Origin: Lachancea kluyveri NRRL Y-12651
Taxonomy: Eukaryota > Ascomycota > Saccharomycetes > Saccharomycetales > Saccharomycetaceae
DNA length: 64,000 nt
Direction of reading: 5' to 3'
Assembly (NCBI GenBank): GCA_000149225.2
Contig: CM000692.1
Span: 186,001-250,000 of the forward strand
Position numbers and translations under genes: made by a program. This document shows positions 1-12,817 of the stretch, piece by piece. Below the pieces are notes generated by a model that saw nothing but the letters and a program-made list of their open reading frames with translations, was not told where the DNA came from and searched no databases. The first letter of the stretch is position 1; each line of letters begins with the position of its first letter.

Positions 1-1070
1 CCAATGCATGGGAATCCACCTTGAGAGTCTTCTGTAACAGAGGCGACACTATTCTAGCAGAAGCTTACTCATTTTCGTCATCTTTGTATGCAGCTGAAGC
101 ACAAGGTGTTAACGTCTTCCCAGTTCCACTAGACGAGTTCGGTATTATCCCGGAAAAATTGGAGTCTATTATGGACAATTGGAATCCAGAAACTCCAAAG
201 CCCAAACTTCTTTACACAATCCCAACTGGTCAAAATCCAACGGGTTCATCCTTGAGTGATGACAGAAAGGCCAAAATTTACCGTATTGCACAGAAACACA
301 ATTTCATCATCATCGAAGATGAGCCATACTATTTCCTACAGATGGAACCTTACGTCAAAGATGCTTCTGCAAGGGAGAAGAAGACATACTCTTCCCACGA
401 TGAGTTCATCCAATCCTTAGCCAAGTCTTTTATCTCGTTGGATACTGATGGTCGTGTCGTTAGATTGGATTCCTTCTCCAAGGTCTTGGCGCCAGGTACC
501 AGATTGGGTTGGATTGTTGGTTCCAAAAAGATTTTGGAACCTTACTTACGTTTGCATGAGATGACCATCCAGGCACCATCTGGGTTCACCCAATCTTTGG
601 TTGCCGGTACTTTGAACCGTTGGGGTCAAGATGGTTACGTCGATTGGTTGATCGGCCTGCGTCATGAGTACACCCACAAACGTGATGTCGCCATTGACGC
701 TCTGTACAAATATCTACCCAAGGGGTCCTTTATCAAGATTAACCCACCAATTGCTGGTATGTTCTTCACCATTAACATTGATTCCTCTGCTCATCCTGAA
801 TTTTCCACCACTTACCAATCCAATCCAGAATTGGTAGAGAAGGCTATTTACGAGAAAGTTGTTTCTCAAGGTGTTTTGGTTGTACCAGGTATTTGGTTTA
901 AAACCGATGGTGAAACTCAGCCACCTCAACCAAAAGAAAGCAAGGTTGTTTTAAAGCCAAATGAAATTTTTTTCAGAGGTACTTATGCTGCGGTTCCATT
1001 AGAAAAATTAGTACAAGGTGTAAAGAGGCTCGGTGATGCGTTATACGAAGAATTTGGAATTGCTAGATGA
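1..1070 (+). CDS. ARO8: Aromatic aminotransferase I (Aro8), 3' part
   Basis: PLP-dependent class I/II aminotransferase of the Aro8 family, acting in phenylalanine, tyrosine and tryptophan metabolism and as an alpha-aminoadipate aminotransferase for lysine. The window opens inside the gene. The frame is open from base 3 ([15 protein letters not shown]...), so an in-frame TTG at 21 is an ordinary leucine codon and not a start. Visible landmarks are [18 protein letters not shown] and the PLP-lysine region [15 protein letters not shown]. The C-terminus [14 protein letters not shown] is near-identical to S. cerevisiae Aro8. About 355 of some 500 residues are present. It converges with the JEN-type gene downstream. 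In S. cerevisiae ARO8 converges directly on MCM6; here JEN and GPH1 lie between them. Confidence 0.95.
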   Translation, partial: NAWESTLRVFCNRGDTILAEAYSFSSSLYAAEAQGVNVFPVPLDEFGIIPEKLESIMDNWNPETPKPKLLYTIPTGQNPTGSSLSDDRKAKIYRIAQKHNFIIIEDEPYYFLQMEPYVKDASAREKKTYSSHDEFIQSLAKSFISLDTDGRVVRLDSFSKVLAPGTRLGWIVGSKKILEPYLRLHEMTIQAPSGFTQSLVAGTLNRWGQDGYVDWLIGLRHEYTHKRDVAIDALYKYLPKGSFIKINPPIAGMFFTINIDSSAHPEFSTTYQSNPELVEKAIYEKVVSQGVLVVPGIWFKTDGETQPPQPKESKVVLKPNEIFFRGTYAAVPLEKLVQGVKRLGDALYEEFGIAR

Positions 1071-1478
1071 TAAATTAATCATTCTCCTTCAAGTAACAAA
1101 CAAGTAAAGAAAAGAAAAGAAAAGAAAAGAAAAGAAAAAGTTTTTAAGTTCATGAGCCCTTACGTAAATCTGTAGTTTTTTTTTTGTTTTTTTTGTTTTT
1201 TTTTTAAGAAAAGAAAAGAAAAGAAATAAGAAAAAAATGGATATCTCTTCCAGGTTCTCAAGGTAATGCCTACCTACTTCGATTCATTATTCACTTTAAG
1301 CAATTTGCCTCGGATTTATTTTTTTATATGCGACACATTTCATACGCATTGAATTTTCAATATATTACATATAGCTAGCAGTTAAAAAAAACGGAATTAT
1401 GGATAAGAATGAGCAGATGAAAAAATAAATACGATTATTAATATACCTTACTTGTGTTTGGATTTGTATTAAAATAAT
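1071..1478. other. Convergent intergenic region with AAAGA repeats and T-tracts
   Basis: Shared 3' region of ARO8 and the JEN-type gene, with no gene seen. It holds an (AAAGA)n run at about 1106-1139, then T-runs at about 1175-1204 and a second AAAGA cluster at about 1206-1226. These purine and pyrimidine tracts could pair in a transcript and probably sit in the 3' UTRs and termination zone. Confidence 0.6.
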
Positions 1479-3050
1479 TCATTCTTTATACTGAACTTCT
1501 GGTTTGAATTCCATATTGTCCAAACCACCACTCCATTCAACGTCATCGGCACCACGTCTTTCGACAGAACCTCTATTTTCAGAGATTTCGGGATTCAAAA
1601 CTATTTCACCACCTCTGTTTTCTGGTCCCAAGAGTGCTGTTACCAGTAATCCAGCAAAGACGCATCCCATAAAAATACACATGACCTTACCGTAATCATA
1701 CGTATTTTCCTTGCCCTCAATAGGAAAACGTTCGCCGATGGTAGCTTCTATTGTCGATGAAGCACTGCTGATCATGTTACCCAATTGATAAGCGACACCG
1801 GTAACGAACGTCCTAAACTCTACCGGAGCTAGTTCTGTCAAATGGATTGGAACGATACCCCAGGCACCTTGGACAAAGAATTGCAAGAAAAACACAGCAG
1901 CGTTTAAACCAGAGGGGCTGGAGACGAACCCCCATGGATATAGCATAGCACCACCACCGATGCAACACATGATGATGGCAAAGCGACGTCCGATAAATGA
2001 AGAAGAGTGTGCTACGATAATACCACCAGCAATAGCTCCCAAATTGGCCAAGGAGTTTGTAACAGTGGAAGCATCGTGTGAATACGAGTACTGGTTGGTT
2101 AACATAGTTGGGAACAAATCTTGGGAGCCATGGGAGCTGAAATTGAACATGGCCATCAAGATAACCAAGTATACCAGAGTTATCCAATGTTGAATGATTG
2201 CAATTTTGGCGTTTCTCCAGAACGTTGACGACTCGCTCTTGGTACCATTCGTGACTCTTTTTTCCTCTGCCTTACGTCTTGTGTAGGCTTCGGATTCGGG
2301 TAGTAGCAATCTCCATGCAATAAATAGGATTGGTGGACCAGAGCTAAACCAAAACATTGCTCTCCAACCATGTGAAGAATTGTCTACAATGGCCCTTTGA
2401 AACACAACACCCAGCAAATACCCAAATGCGTATCCTTCTTGGAAGATACCAGATAAGATACTTTTCGATTCTTCAGGAGCGTTTTCCAACGATGTAGCAC
2501 TTGCGATACCAAACACGGAACCCATCACAATACCAAACACGGCTCTGCAACCCAGGAACGCGGGGAAAGACTTCACAAAACCTGTACCGATTTGGATTAT
2601 GCAGATCAATAGCATGCTGATACAGTATGGAATTTTTCTACCATAACGGTCACCAAGATAACCGAATATCAAGGCACCGATGACACGCAACAACAGGACT
2701 AATGTGATTGCGTGCGATATATCTTTAACAGATTTATCCAAATCCTTGGCAATACTAGACATGTTCAAGGAGACGGCAAAAAAATCAAGAGCATCCCAGG
2801 TCCATGCTAAAAACCCAACAAGGAAAAACTGGGTCTGCTTCCAGTTCAGCAAGCGCAATGCAGGGAATGGATTTACCGGGTAAATTTCAGTAGATTCTCT
2901 AATAGATTTTTTTGTTGGGAATAGGTTTGTAAATCTAGTTTTGAAGTAGTGTGAACATTCTGCTCTTGTGAAATTATGTTGTGGTTTTGGTTTGTATGGA
3001 GCCGATATGACTTCAGTGGACTCCTGAGCAACTGACGATAATTCACTCAT
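1479..3050 (-). CDS. JEN-family monocarboxylate/dicarboxylate proton symporter
   Basis: Plasma-membrane transporter of the major facilitator superfamily, 523 aa, with about 12 membrane segments starting near residue 72. The JEN signature N-x-x-S-H-x-S-Q-D-x-x-x-T is complete at residues 303-315 (N303, S306, H307, S309, Q310, D311, T315). The MFS loop motif GDRYGRK lies at 133-139. The family carries lactate, pyruvate and acetate (Jen1) or malate and succinate (Jen2) with protons. Sequence reading alone does not settle which, so no symbol is given. The N- and C-tails are hydrophilic and lysine/glutamate-rich, as in Jen1, where such tails are ubiquitinated for endocytosis. Upstream lies a perfect carbon-source response element (3404-3415). 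Located between ARO8 and GPH1, away from its S. cerevisiae JEN1 position. Confidence 0.9.
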   Translation of the reverse strand: MSELSSVAQESTEVISAPYKPKPQHNFTRAECSHYFKTRFTNLFPTKKSIRESTEIYPVNPFPALRLLNWKQTQFFLVGFLAWTWDALDFFAVSLNMSSIAKDLDKSVKDISHAITLVLLLRVIGALIFGYLGDRYGRKIPYCISMLLICIIQIGTGFVKSFPAFLGCRAVFGIVMGSVFGIASATSLENAPEESKSILSGIFQEGYAFGYLLGVVFQRAIVDNSSHGWRAMFWFSSGPPILFIAWRLLLPESEAYTRRKAEEKRVTNGTKSESSTFWRNAKIAIIQHWITLVYLVILMAMFNFSSHGSQDLFPTMLTNQYSYSHDASTVTNSLANLGAIAGGIIVAHSSSFIGRRFAIIMCCIGGGAMLYPWGFVSSPSGLNAAVFFLQFFVQGAWGIVPIHLTELAPVEFRTFVTGVAYQLGNMISSASSTIEATIGERFPIEGKENTYDYGKVMCIFMGCVFAGLLVTALLGPENRGGEIVLNPEISENRGSVERRGADDVEWSGGLDNMEFKPEVQYKE

Positions 3051-3903
3051 TTCACAATACTATTAATATATTTAGTTTTGGTATTAGTATAAATCAAGTG
3101 TTAAGGGAGAAAAGCAAAAAAAAAAAAAAAGAATGAAAGCCATAATTCTAAAAAGCACTGATTTCAGGAGTAATTTATACATCAATTTTTTTTTTGAACT
3201 AGTGAAAGTTCCAGGTCTCCAGAACGAAGTTTGATAAGCTAAAATTTAAGTTAGACAAATGTAGGACGGAAGCATCACTTCTATCTCACTGAGATCCCAG
3301 GACAAGAACAAGAAAACAGATGACTGCGTGGGGAACGCCAAGTAACTTGGCGTTATCGCTGACCTCGGAACCTGCGACACATCTTAAAATGACTGCAGCA
3401 GTCTCGGATGGAAGGGTTTTCGTTATATATGACCATGTTATGACCTGGCATGTGGTCCGAGAACAAAGGCAAATCGAAAACCGTGTGAATTGGGGAGTGC
3501 GTTGGAGGCTTAAAAAATCACCATATGATTCATATTCACGGGGTTCTGTAAACCATGTAGCAATTAATGTTTCTCCAATAGTCGTGAGAAGAATGTGGAA
3601 ACAAAGAGCAGGAAACGGAGTCTGCCGAAAACGGTAATTGGGTTCCCAAATGCGGAGTGCACTCTGAGAGCGTTGTCTTATTTCGTATATAGTTATTATG
3701 ATATAAGCAAGTGACAAGTGGAGTCCGACCATAATGTTCACTGGCATAGGCTTTATGCCCGGGAGAAAATGGTAATTGTAGTTAAAAAGGAAAGCTATAC
3801 ATGTGTGCACACATATATGCATGTACATGTAAATAGAGAGTGGAGTTAAAGACAAGAGGGGACACTAGAAAAAATGGCAGCGTGCGGAAAGCACCTTCTC
3901 CAC
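3051..3903. other. Promoter region of the JEN-type gene and 3' flank of GPH1
   Basis: 853 bp without a convincing gene. Open frames on both strands (3286-3855 minus, 3320-3637 plus) lack recognisable domains and overlap each other. The notable content is the carbon-source response element at 3404-3415 and A/T-runs near 3115-3130 and 3187-3195. Confidence 0.6.
3404..3415 (+). promoter_or_regulatory. Carbon-source response element (CSRE, Cat8/Sip4 type)
   Basis: TCGGATGGAAGG matches every position of the CSRE consensus YCGGAYRRAWGG. It lies 354 bp upstream of the JEN-type start codon. In S. cerevisiae, Cat8 and Sip4 bind CSREs to switch on gluconeogenic genes and JEN1 on non-fermentable carbon. 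The functional reading here is inference. Confidence 0.6.
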
Positions 3904-6651
3904 TCATTGAGGCTTTACTGGCTCCACATTCCAAATAGTTTCAGCGTATTCTTCGATACAACGGTCACTGCTGAAGAAACCAATGCTAGAAACACTCAAA
4001 ATACTCTTTTTCAACCATTCCTTCTTATCTTTGTGATAAACCTCATCAACTAGCTCCTGAGTGGCAATGTAGGATTCGAAATCGTCGCTAACCAAGTAAT
4101 AATCACCGTGGTGCTTGATACTGTCAACCAATGGCTTAAACTCACCGGGGTTCTTTGGTGAGAATGCTCCACTTTCTACGACAGATAGGACTTTTTCTAG
4201 TGATTCCGGCAAAGGTTTACTGTGGTATTGGTGATTGTACCTCAACTCGTCAACGTTCTCACTCAAATTACCAAACAAGAAGATATTATCTTCACCAACT
4301 TCTCTGGTTATTTCGACATTGGCACCATCAACAGTACCAATGATCAGTCCACCGTTCATCACGAACTTCATATTGGAGGTACCGGAGGCTTCGGTTCCTG
4401 CGGTGGAGATATGTTCACTCAAATCACTAGCAGGGATGATAATCTCTGCTTTGGAAACATTGTAGTCTGGGATGAAGACAACCTTCAACAAGTCTTGAAT
4501 CTCCTCGTCGTTATTGACCACCTCTGCAACAGAGTTAACTAACTTGATAATCAGTTTGGCCATGTAATAACCTGGGGCGCTCTTACCGCCAAAGATAGAT
4601 ACCTTGCGTGGATATTTCTCGGCAACTTCTTCGATACTGGAACCGGAAGCTAACAATTCCTTCATGCGTAAATAACGATAGATAACACCGAAGATGTTCA
4701 ACTGTTGACGCTTGTACTCATGGATACGCTTGACTTGAATATCGAACAAGGTATTTCTGATGTGCTCTCTGTCAATGATGTCCACGCCGTTATTTAACTT
4801 CTGAATCAAATCGGCCAACCTCAACTTGTTGAATTGTTTAACGTCATTCCATTTCTTTTGGAACTCTTCGTTTTCGGCATATTTGCTCAAAGAGGTCAAC
4901 TTGGACATGTCCAATAGGTAACGGTCTTCAGGGTCGTTAATGGTTTCACTGATCAACTGCGACAATTTAGGGTTTGCCTGTTTCAACCATCTTCTTGGTG
5001 TAATACCGTTTGTAACGTTTGTAAACTTGTTAGGACCGTAAATCTTGACAAAATCCTCAAAGATGGTAGTTTTGATCAATTCAGAGTGCAACTCTGCGAC
5101 ACCGTTAACCTTATGTGACCCAACAATGGCCAAGAAGGCCATTCTGATTTGTCTTTCAGGTGAGCTTTCTTCGATGATAGAAACACGAGACAATAACTCA
5201 TCTTCGTGAGGGAATTTCTTCTCAACATCCTGCAAGAAAAACCAGTTGATGTCATAGATAATTTCCAAATGTCTTGGTAACAAGTGGCCAAATAGCCCAA
5301 TAGGCCATTTTTCCAAGGCTTCTTGCATCACAGTATGGTTGGTGTACGCAAAAGTCTTTGTAACAATATCCCAGGCATCGTGCCAATCCAGTTTCTCCAA
5401 ATCAACCAATACTCTCTGAAGTTCCACAACGGCCAAAGTAGGATGGGTATCGTTCAATTGGATGGCAACCTGATCCGGGAATTCAGACCAAGGTCTCTTA
5501 CTCTTCTTGAATCTTCTCACAATGTCATGCAAAGAGGCAGCACACCAAAAGTACTGCTGCTTCAATCTCAATTCTTTACCCTCCTGGAAATTATCGTTAG
5601 GGTACAAGACAGCTGTGATAGATTCGGCACGTTGCTGTTGCGCTACCGAGTTCTTATAGTCACCACTATTGAACTTGGCAAAATCAAATTCGGTAGTGGG
5701 CTTGGCTGACCACATTCTCAAGTTATTTACAGTGTTAGTCTTGAAACCAGGGATTGGCATATCATAGGCAACCGCAAGAACTCTTTCACCACCGATCCAG
5801 TCGCATGGTGTTAACGTAGAAGATTCAGAAGAATTTCTGTCTACATAACCGTAGAAATTAATAGGAACCTGGATTTCGGAACGTTCGATTTCCCATGGAT
5901 TTGTCAAACTTAGCCAATAGTCAGGGGTTTCAACTTGGTACCCGTCGATAATCTTTTGTGCAAAAATACCATATTCGTAACGCAGACCGTAACCCCAGGC
6001 AGGATAGTCACCTGTAGCCATGGAATCGACGAAACAAGCAGCTAGACGACCTAAACCACCATTACCCAAGGCAGCATCAGGCTCTTCTTCCAAGACGTCC
6101 TCCAATCTAAACCCTAATTCGCCAATTGCACCCTTGATCATCTCTCTGGTGGTGTTCCCCTTAGTTAAAGTCTCTTTAGTATCATTGACATCCTCTGGAG
6201 ACACATCGGTTTGCATGTTAATCAATGCGTTGTCCAATGCTCTACCCATCAGGAATTCTAGAGACAGGTAATAGACCCTCTTGGGGTCACGGGCAGTTTG
6301 CCTCTGTTGGGTCTTATTCCAGTCAATGATTAAATTATCACGTACAGTCTGAGAAGTTGCCTCGTAGGCGGCCAAGTCATCACAATTGTACAAAGAACGA
6401 GCCAAGGTGGTTTCTACGTGTGCGATAAACTTTTCTTGGAACTCATCTGAATTGCCGAATTTCTTGACAGCATGTTTTTTCCACAAAGATCTAGCTTCTA
6501 GCGGGATCATGGTATCAATAGACTTGATTTCCTGAGGTAAAAACCCAGTCAATCTCCTAGCTAATCTAGGAACCTGAGAGTTGTGAGGTTCTTCAGTGAT
6601 CAAATCATTGGACGCACTGGTACTTAATTGCGGCCTAGGAATTGGTGCCAT
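3904..6651 (-). CDS. GPH1: Glycogen phosphorylase
   Basis: Releases glucose-1-phosphate from glycogen in the cytosol, needing pyridoxal phosphate. 915 aa against about 902 in S. cerevisiae, collinear throughout. Landmarks: the N-terminal RRLTGFLPQEIKSIDTMIP segment, whose threonine is the regulatory phosphorylation site in yeast Gph1; GNGGLGRLAACFVDSMA; QLNDTHPTLA; GGKSAPGYYMAK; and the PLP-binding signature EASGTSNMKFVMNGG with its lysine near residue 763. The start MAPIPRPQLS is the only sensible one. The promoter carries two stress response elements (6806-6810, 6834-6838), consistent with Msn2/4 induction on glucose exhaustion. In S. cerevisiae it adjoins KRE6; here MCM6, a tRNA and an LTR separate the two. 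Confidence 0.98.
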   Translation of the reverse strand: MAPIPRPQLSTSASNDLITEEPHNSQVPRLARRLTGFLPQEIKSIDTMIPLEARSLWKKHAVKKFGNSDEFQEKFIAHVETTLARSLYNCDDLAAYEATSQTVRDNLIIDWNKTQQRQTARDPKRVYYLSLEFLMGRALDNALINMQTDVSPEDVNDTKETLTKGNTTREMIKGAIGELGFRLEDVLEEEPDAALGNGGLGRLAACFVDSMATGDYPAWGYGLRYEYGIFAQKIIDGYQVETPDYWLSLTNPWEIERSEIQVPINFYGYVDRNSSESSTLTPCDWIGGERVLAVAYDMPIPGFKTNTVNNLRMWSAKPTTEFDFAKFNSGDYKNSVAQQQRAESITAVLYPNDNFQEGKELRLKQQYFWCAASLHDIVRRFKKSKRPWSEFPDQVAIQLNDTHPTLAVVELQRVLVDLEKLDWHDAWDIVTKTFAYTNHTVMQEALEKWPIGLFGHLLPRHLEIIYDINWFFLQDVEKKFPHEDELLSRVSIIEESSPERQIRMAFLAIVGSHKVNGVAELHSELIKTTIFEDFVKIYGPNKFTNVTNGITPRRWLKQANPKLSQLISETINDPEDRYLLDMSKLTSLSKYAENEEFQKKWNDVKQFNKLRLADLIQKLNNGVDIIDREHIRNTLFDIQVKRIHEYKRQQLNIFGVIYRYLRMKELLASGSSIEEVAEKYPRKVSIFGGKSAPGYYMAKLIIKLVNSVAEVVNNDEEIQDLLKVVFIPDYNVSKAEIIIPASDLSEHISTAGTEASGTSNMKFVMNGGLIIGTVDGANVEITREVGEDNIFLFGNLSENVDELRYNHQYHSKPLPESLEKVLSVVESGAFSPKNPGEFKPLVDSIKHHGDYYLVSDDFESYIATQELVDEVYHKDKKEWLKKSILSVSSIGFFSSDRCIEEYAETIWNVEPVKPQ

Positions 6652-7424
6652 TGTATCTTTTTATCTCTTTTTAGCAAATTCAAATGTGAATGACTGTCCA
6701 AAGCAATGTTCGAACTTCAAACAACAATGTTTAAGATAAACTCATCGAGACTACAATTGCTCATTTAAATAGAATAAAGGCACATTTCTCGTTCAATAAT
6801 TTCCCCCCCTGAAAAAGTAAAGAAAGGGACAGGCCCCTTGTTTTGTTCTCTGCAGTCCGTTGATGTGGAGACGTCGGACATAATGCGCATAAACCCACGT
6901 TTTACTGGAAAACAAACAAAACTCAGTTTGACGGAAAATATTCAAGCAATTTCTTTAGTTTAGAGGAAATGCAAATTATGTTATCTGTATTTTTTAATAT
7001 GGTATATAGTACCAACCCTTTATAAACGCTCGTCTCGATGCAGGTTTCATGTTTAATCATTGATTGTTGAGACGGAAGACATATGAGATAAAAACGGAGT
7101 TGATTTACCATTTCCGTGAATCTACTTGTGTGTACTGCATTTCTAGTGTAGTAAGGGTTCCTATAGTAGTATTTGATGGCATCTTTTCTTCCAAGTCAAA
7201 AACTTTCAGCGTAACAAAAAATGTCCGCATTTGCCTAACAGATGTTGAGCATACTCATGCCCACGTAGGCAATAGTGAAAGAGTAATTCCAAAAGATGTT
7301 GAGACAACTTGCTCACTCAGTGCCCGGATGTGAATAGCACCACTTTGTGATAATTGCCTATGCCTGGTAAACAGGTGTATTTGTCTATATTTGCTATTGT
7401 TACATTTGCTATATTCTCTTCCAT
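6652..7424. other. GPH1 promoter and MCM6 3' flank
   Basis: 773 bp, no gene seen. The half nearest GPH1 has the two CCCCT stress elements and an AT-rich TTTAAATA stretch near 6763-6770 that may serve as the core promoter. The half nearest MCM6 shows only short chance frames. Confidence 0.6.
6806..6838 (-). promoter_or_regulatory. Pair of stress response elements (STRE) upstream of GPH1
   Basis: Two CCCCT cores on the plus strand (6806-6810 and 6834-6838) read as AGGGG toward GPH1, 155-190 bp before its ATG. STREs bind Msn2/Msn4, and GPH1 of S. cerevisiae is a known STRE-driven gene. The core is only five bases, so the call rests on the pair and the gene identity. Confidence 0.5.
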
Positions 7425-10550
<3,126 letters not shown>

Positions 10551-10891
10551 TTATTTTTCAAGTACGAGTTTTCAGTTTGAAGCTAGATCAAATAGAGAGG
10601 ATATTTGCATTAGTGAAGAGGCATACTTTGATTGTTCCTGTATCGTTGACGTGCTCTGAAAAAAAAACTGAGGGAAAGATATATTTACCGAAAATGGCAA
10701 TATCATTATAGACGTATATATCTCAACATAATATCAAGCCAAACACGATCGTGAATCATAAAAAGCACAGATTTGGCAGCTGAATCACCCTGTATTTGTC
10801 CTCCAGTATTTTTAGTATTTCATATAGTTGAATTGGTGTTAAAAATAAAGTTAGAAAGGCAAAGTGCAAATGCGCTGTACTCAAAAACAAA
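10551..10891. other. MCM6 promoter
   Basis: 341 bp between the MCM6 start and tRNA-Gly. No gene. It contains the Mcm1/ECB-like box at 10685-10700 and T-runs just beyond the tRNA 3' end (10881-10891, reading T-rich on the minus strand) that fit an RNA polymerase III terminator. Confidence 0.6.
10685..10700 (-). promoter_or_regulatory. Early cell cycle box-like Mcm1 site
   Basis: The minus strand reads TTGCCATTTTCGGTAA, matching the frame of the ECB consensus TTtCCcnnTnaGGAAA at the TT, CC, T, GG and AA positions. It lies about 135 bp before the MCM6 ATG. In S. cerevisiae Mcm1 with Yox1/Yhp1 acts on such boxes to express MCM genes, CDC6 and SWI4 at M/G1. Confidence 0.45.
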
Positions 10892-10962
10892 TGCGCAAGC
10901 CCGGAATCGAACCGGGGGCCCAACGATGGCAACGTTGGATTTTACCACTAAACCACTTGCGC
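10892..10962 (-). tRNA. tRNA-Gly (GCC)
   Basis: Read on the minus strand as a complete 71-nt cloverleaf. The acceptor arms GCGCAAG and CTTGCGC are perfect complements, followed by discriminator A. The D-arm has GTGGTT..GGTA. The anticodon stem CAACG/CGTTG encloses the loop TTGCCAT with anticodon GCC. The T-arm carries GGTTCGATTCC. No intron and no encoded CCA. The sequence is essentially that of the S. cerevisiae glycine GCC tRNA. Confidence 0.97.
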
Positions 10963-11110
10963 GTATTAATTTGTTGTAATTGTGTTATGTAAAGTTTTCT
11001 GTTAAGAGATAGTTAACAACTTATTCCTTGGATCGAGCTTGTTAGTTGCTAATTACTTCTATTTGACTTGCTTCTTCTATCTCTGAGAAATGAGCGAATA
11101 TTGAGATAGT

Positions 11111-11415
11111 TGTTGGGATTCCATTTTTGATTAAGGCTATAATAATTGGTATATGGTTATACTAGAAGTTCTCCTCGTCTTTCTAGGAATCCAGAAAAGA
11201 GAGTCGATAACTCTATATACAATTATTCATATATTCTCTTTTCTTTTATATGTTTTGGTTCATTATCCTATTACATTATCAATCCTTGCGTTTCAGCTTC
11301 CACTATCTTCGATGACTGTTTCTCATTCTTTGTGTCATCTTCTAACACCGTGTATGATAATATACTAGTAACACGAATACTAGTCGATGGTCGATAGTTG
11401 AATTTCGTTCCAACA
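11111..11415 (-). repeat. Solo LTR of a Ty1/Ty2-type (delta-like) retrotransposon
   Basis: A 305-bp element bounded by TGTTGG and CCAACA inverted termini. On the minus strand it follows the S. cerevisiae Ty1/Ty2 delta LTR along its length, including GTGGAAGCTGAAACGCAAGG, the ACATATAAAA TATA segment and a near-identical 3' end. I judge identity at roughly 80 percent by eye. No internal Ty sequence flanks it and no 5-bp target duplication is evident (ATAGT left, AATGG right), so it is a solo LTR. It lies about 150 bp upstream of tRNA-Gly, the usual Ty1-class target zone. Age: moderate, because termini are intact but flanks do not match. Confidence 0.85.
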
Positions 11416-12817
11416 AATGGCTGAATAGTAAGGCTGGATGATTTTTGTTAAGCGAGAAGTTGATGTGACAAAAGCAATCTGTAAACTTCTCGTAAGCCGT
11501 CATATCAAGTTTCTTTTACCTCACCTGTTTCCTACCTAGTTAATAACTCGAACGCAATTCGAGTTTCATCTCTAAGACAAATTACGATTTCCACTCGTTT
11601 TGCTTGAGCTCCATCATTATTTGATAAAGTTACAAACGCTTTTGTTTATTCAAATGCTATTTAAGGACGAATTCCTTGCTATAAGCCATTTATTGAGTTG
11701 CGCAAGGACTAGATACCCGTAACTTATTGAATCTGTTTGGGTCTTCTTGATGCGTTTAATATTCATTTAGAAAAGGAATTGGCCAGCTGGTAAACTTGGA
11801 TCAATTTTCAAATCAGATTCCATTAATAGACAACGACCGAGTATTTTTTTTTTCTTTTACTGTGTTACTTTGATAAAGTGCAAGGGCGTCCAGATATTAA
11901 GAAAGTACAACCAGAAATGGATTACATCTGCAGCTCAGAAACTTCGATGGTGGAGCTATAATATAGGACAAAATTAACACAAACCAGTATATCCTATCTA
12001 TATATGTTCAAATAATTGCAATGAACCCCATGTGAAGTTCCGAATCCCGGGCAGCAAAAATGCGATTACTGGTTTATTATATTGACTGGAAGGAGTTTCG
12101 AAAATACGATGTAAAGACCCAAAATCCTTTTGAATGTGACATATGTTGGAAAAAAAGAAGAAAGGAAGCGGGAAAAAATGTTCTGTGAATTGGTTCGATC
12201 AGCAAATTAGGCAGCATCTATGCAATTGACTTCACAACAATACATGAGTGCACCGGATTCGAATGCTAAACAGTTTGAAAAATAAATAAAAAAAAAAATA
12301 AAAAAATTATAAGGATTTATGGTCGCAAGCATTTTTACTTTCCCGATAAATGGTTTACATATTATACAAAATTAAAGAAGAGAAAGATGTGTATGAATAA
12401 AAAAAAAAAAACAGGGCGGGCTAAACAATACAACTTCGGAAGTATAGGATGCGAAGAATGTGACTGAGCTTAATAAAAAATGTGCGTGTGTATGTGTATG
12501 TGTGTTAAGATTCCTCCGTAGGTGGAATACAAAAAGAGGGGAGAGAGAAAGGCCGTAAACCTTTCGTTTATCCATCACCAAAAATTAAAAGAGAGAAACG
12601 AAGATCAGAACTTGTATCTTCTTTCCCCTTTCTTTTCGGTTTTTTTTTTTTCTTTTTTTCTTCTTCTTTTTTTTTTCAAGTTGATTTAGTTATAACTTCA
12701 ATGCAATGGGGAAAACGTCTGTCTAACAACTTAAAGAAATGTGACTGATGCTAAAGATGATTCTGCTTTTTCTTTTTATTATGTGCCTTTCTCAGTATGA
12801 CTATTCTCTTGCCGTAA
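11416..12817. other. 1.4 kb gene-free interval between the LTR and KRE6
   Basis: No ORF with a recognisable domain and no further tRNA. Two inverted repeats stand out: CGAGAAGTT (11453-11461) with AACTTCTCG (11484-11492), and AACTCGAA (11545-11552) with TTCGAGTT (11558-11565) around a 5-nt loop. Other contents are a TG-rich microsatellite near 12480-12505 and T/C-rich tracts at 12620-12680 close to the KRE6 3' end. It may hold older repeat remnants or a non-coding RNA; I cannot name one. Confidence 0.5.

Noticed and set aside
3286-3855. 189-codon minus-strand frame between JEN and GPH1
   Set aside because: No family resemblance, overlaps an opposing frame and lies in the transporter promoter.
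4155-4542. Plus-strand frames inside GPH1, and similar antisense frames inside other genes
   Set aside because: Shadows of well-conserved coding sequence on the opposite strand.
12021-12050. CATGTGA beside TTCCGAA, resembling centromere CDEI and CDEIII cores
   Set aside because: The two are adjacent without the long AT-rich CDEII between them, and surrounding CDEIII bases do not match; a chance combination.
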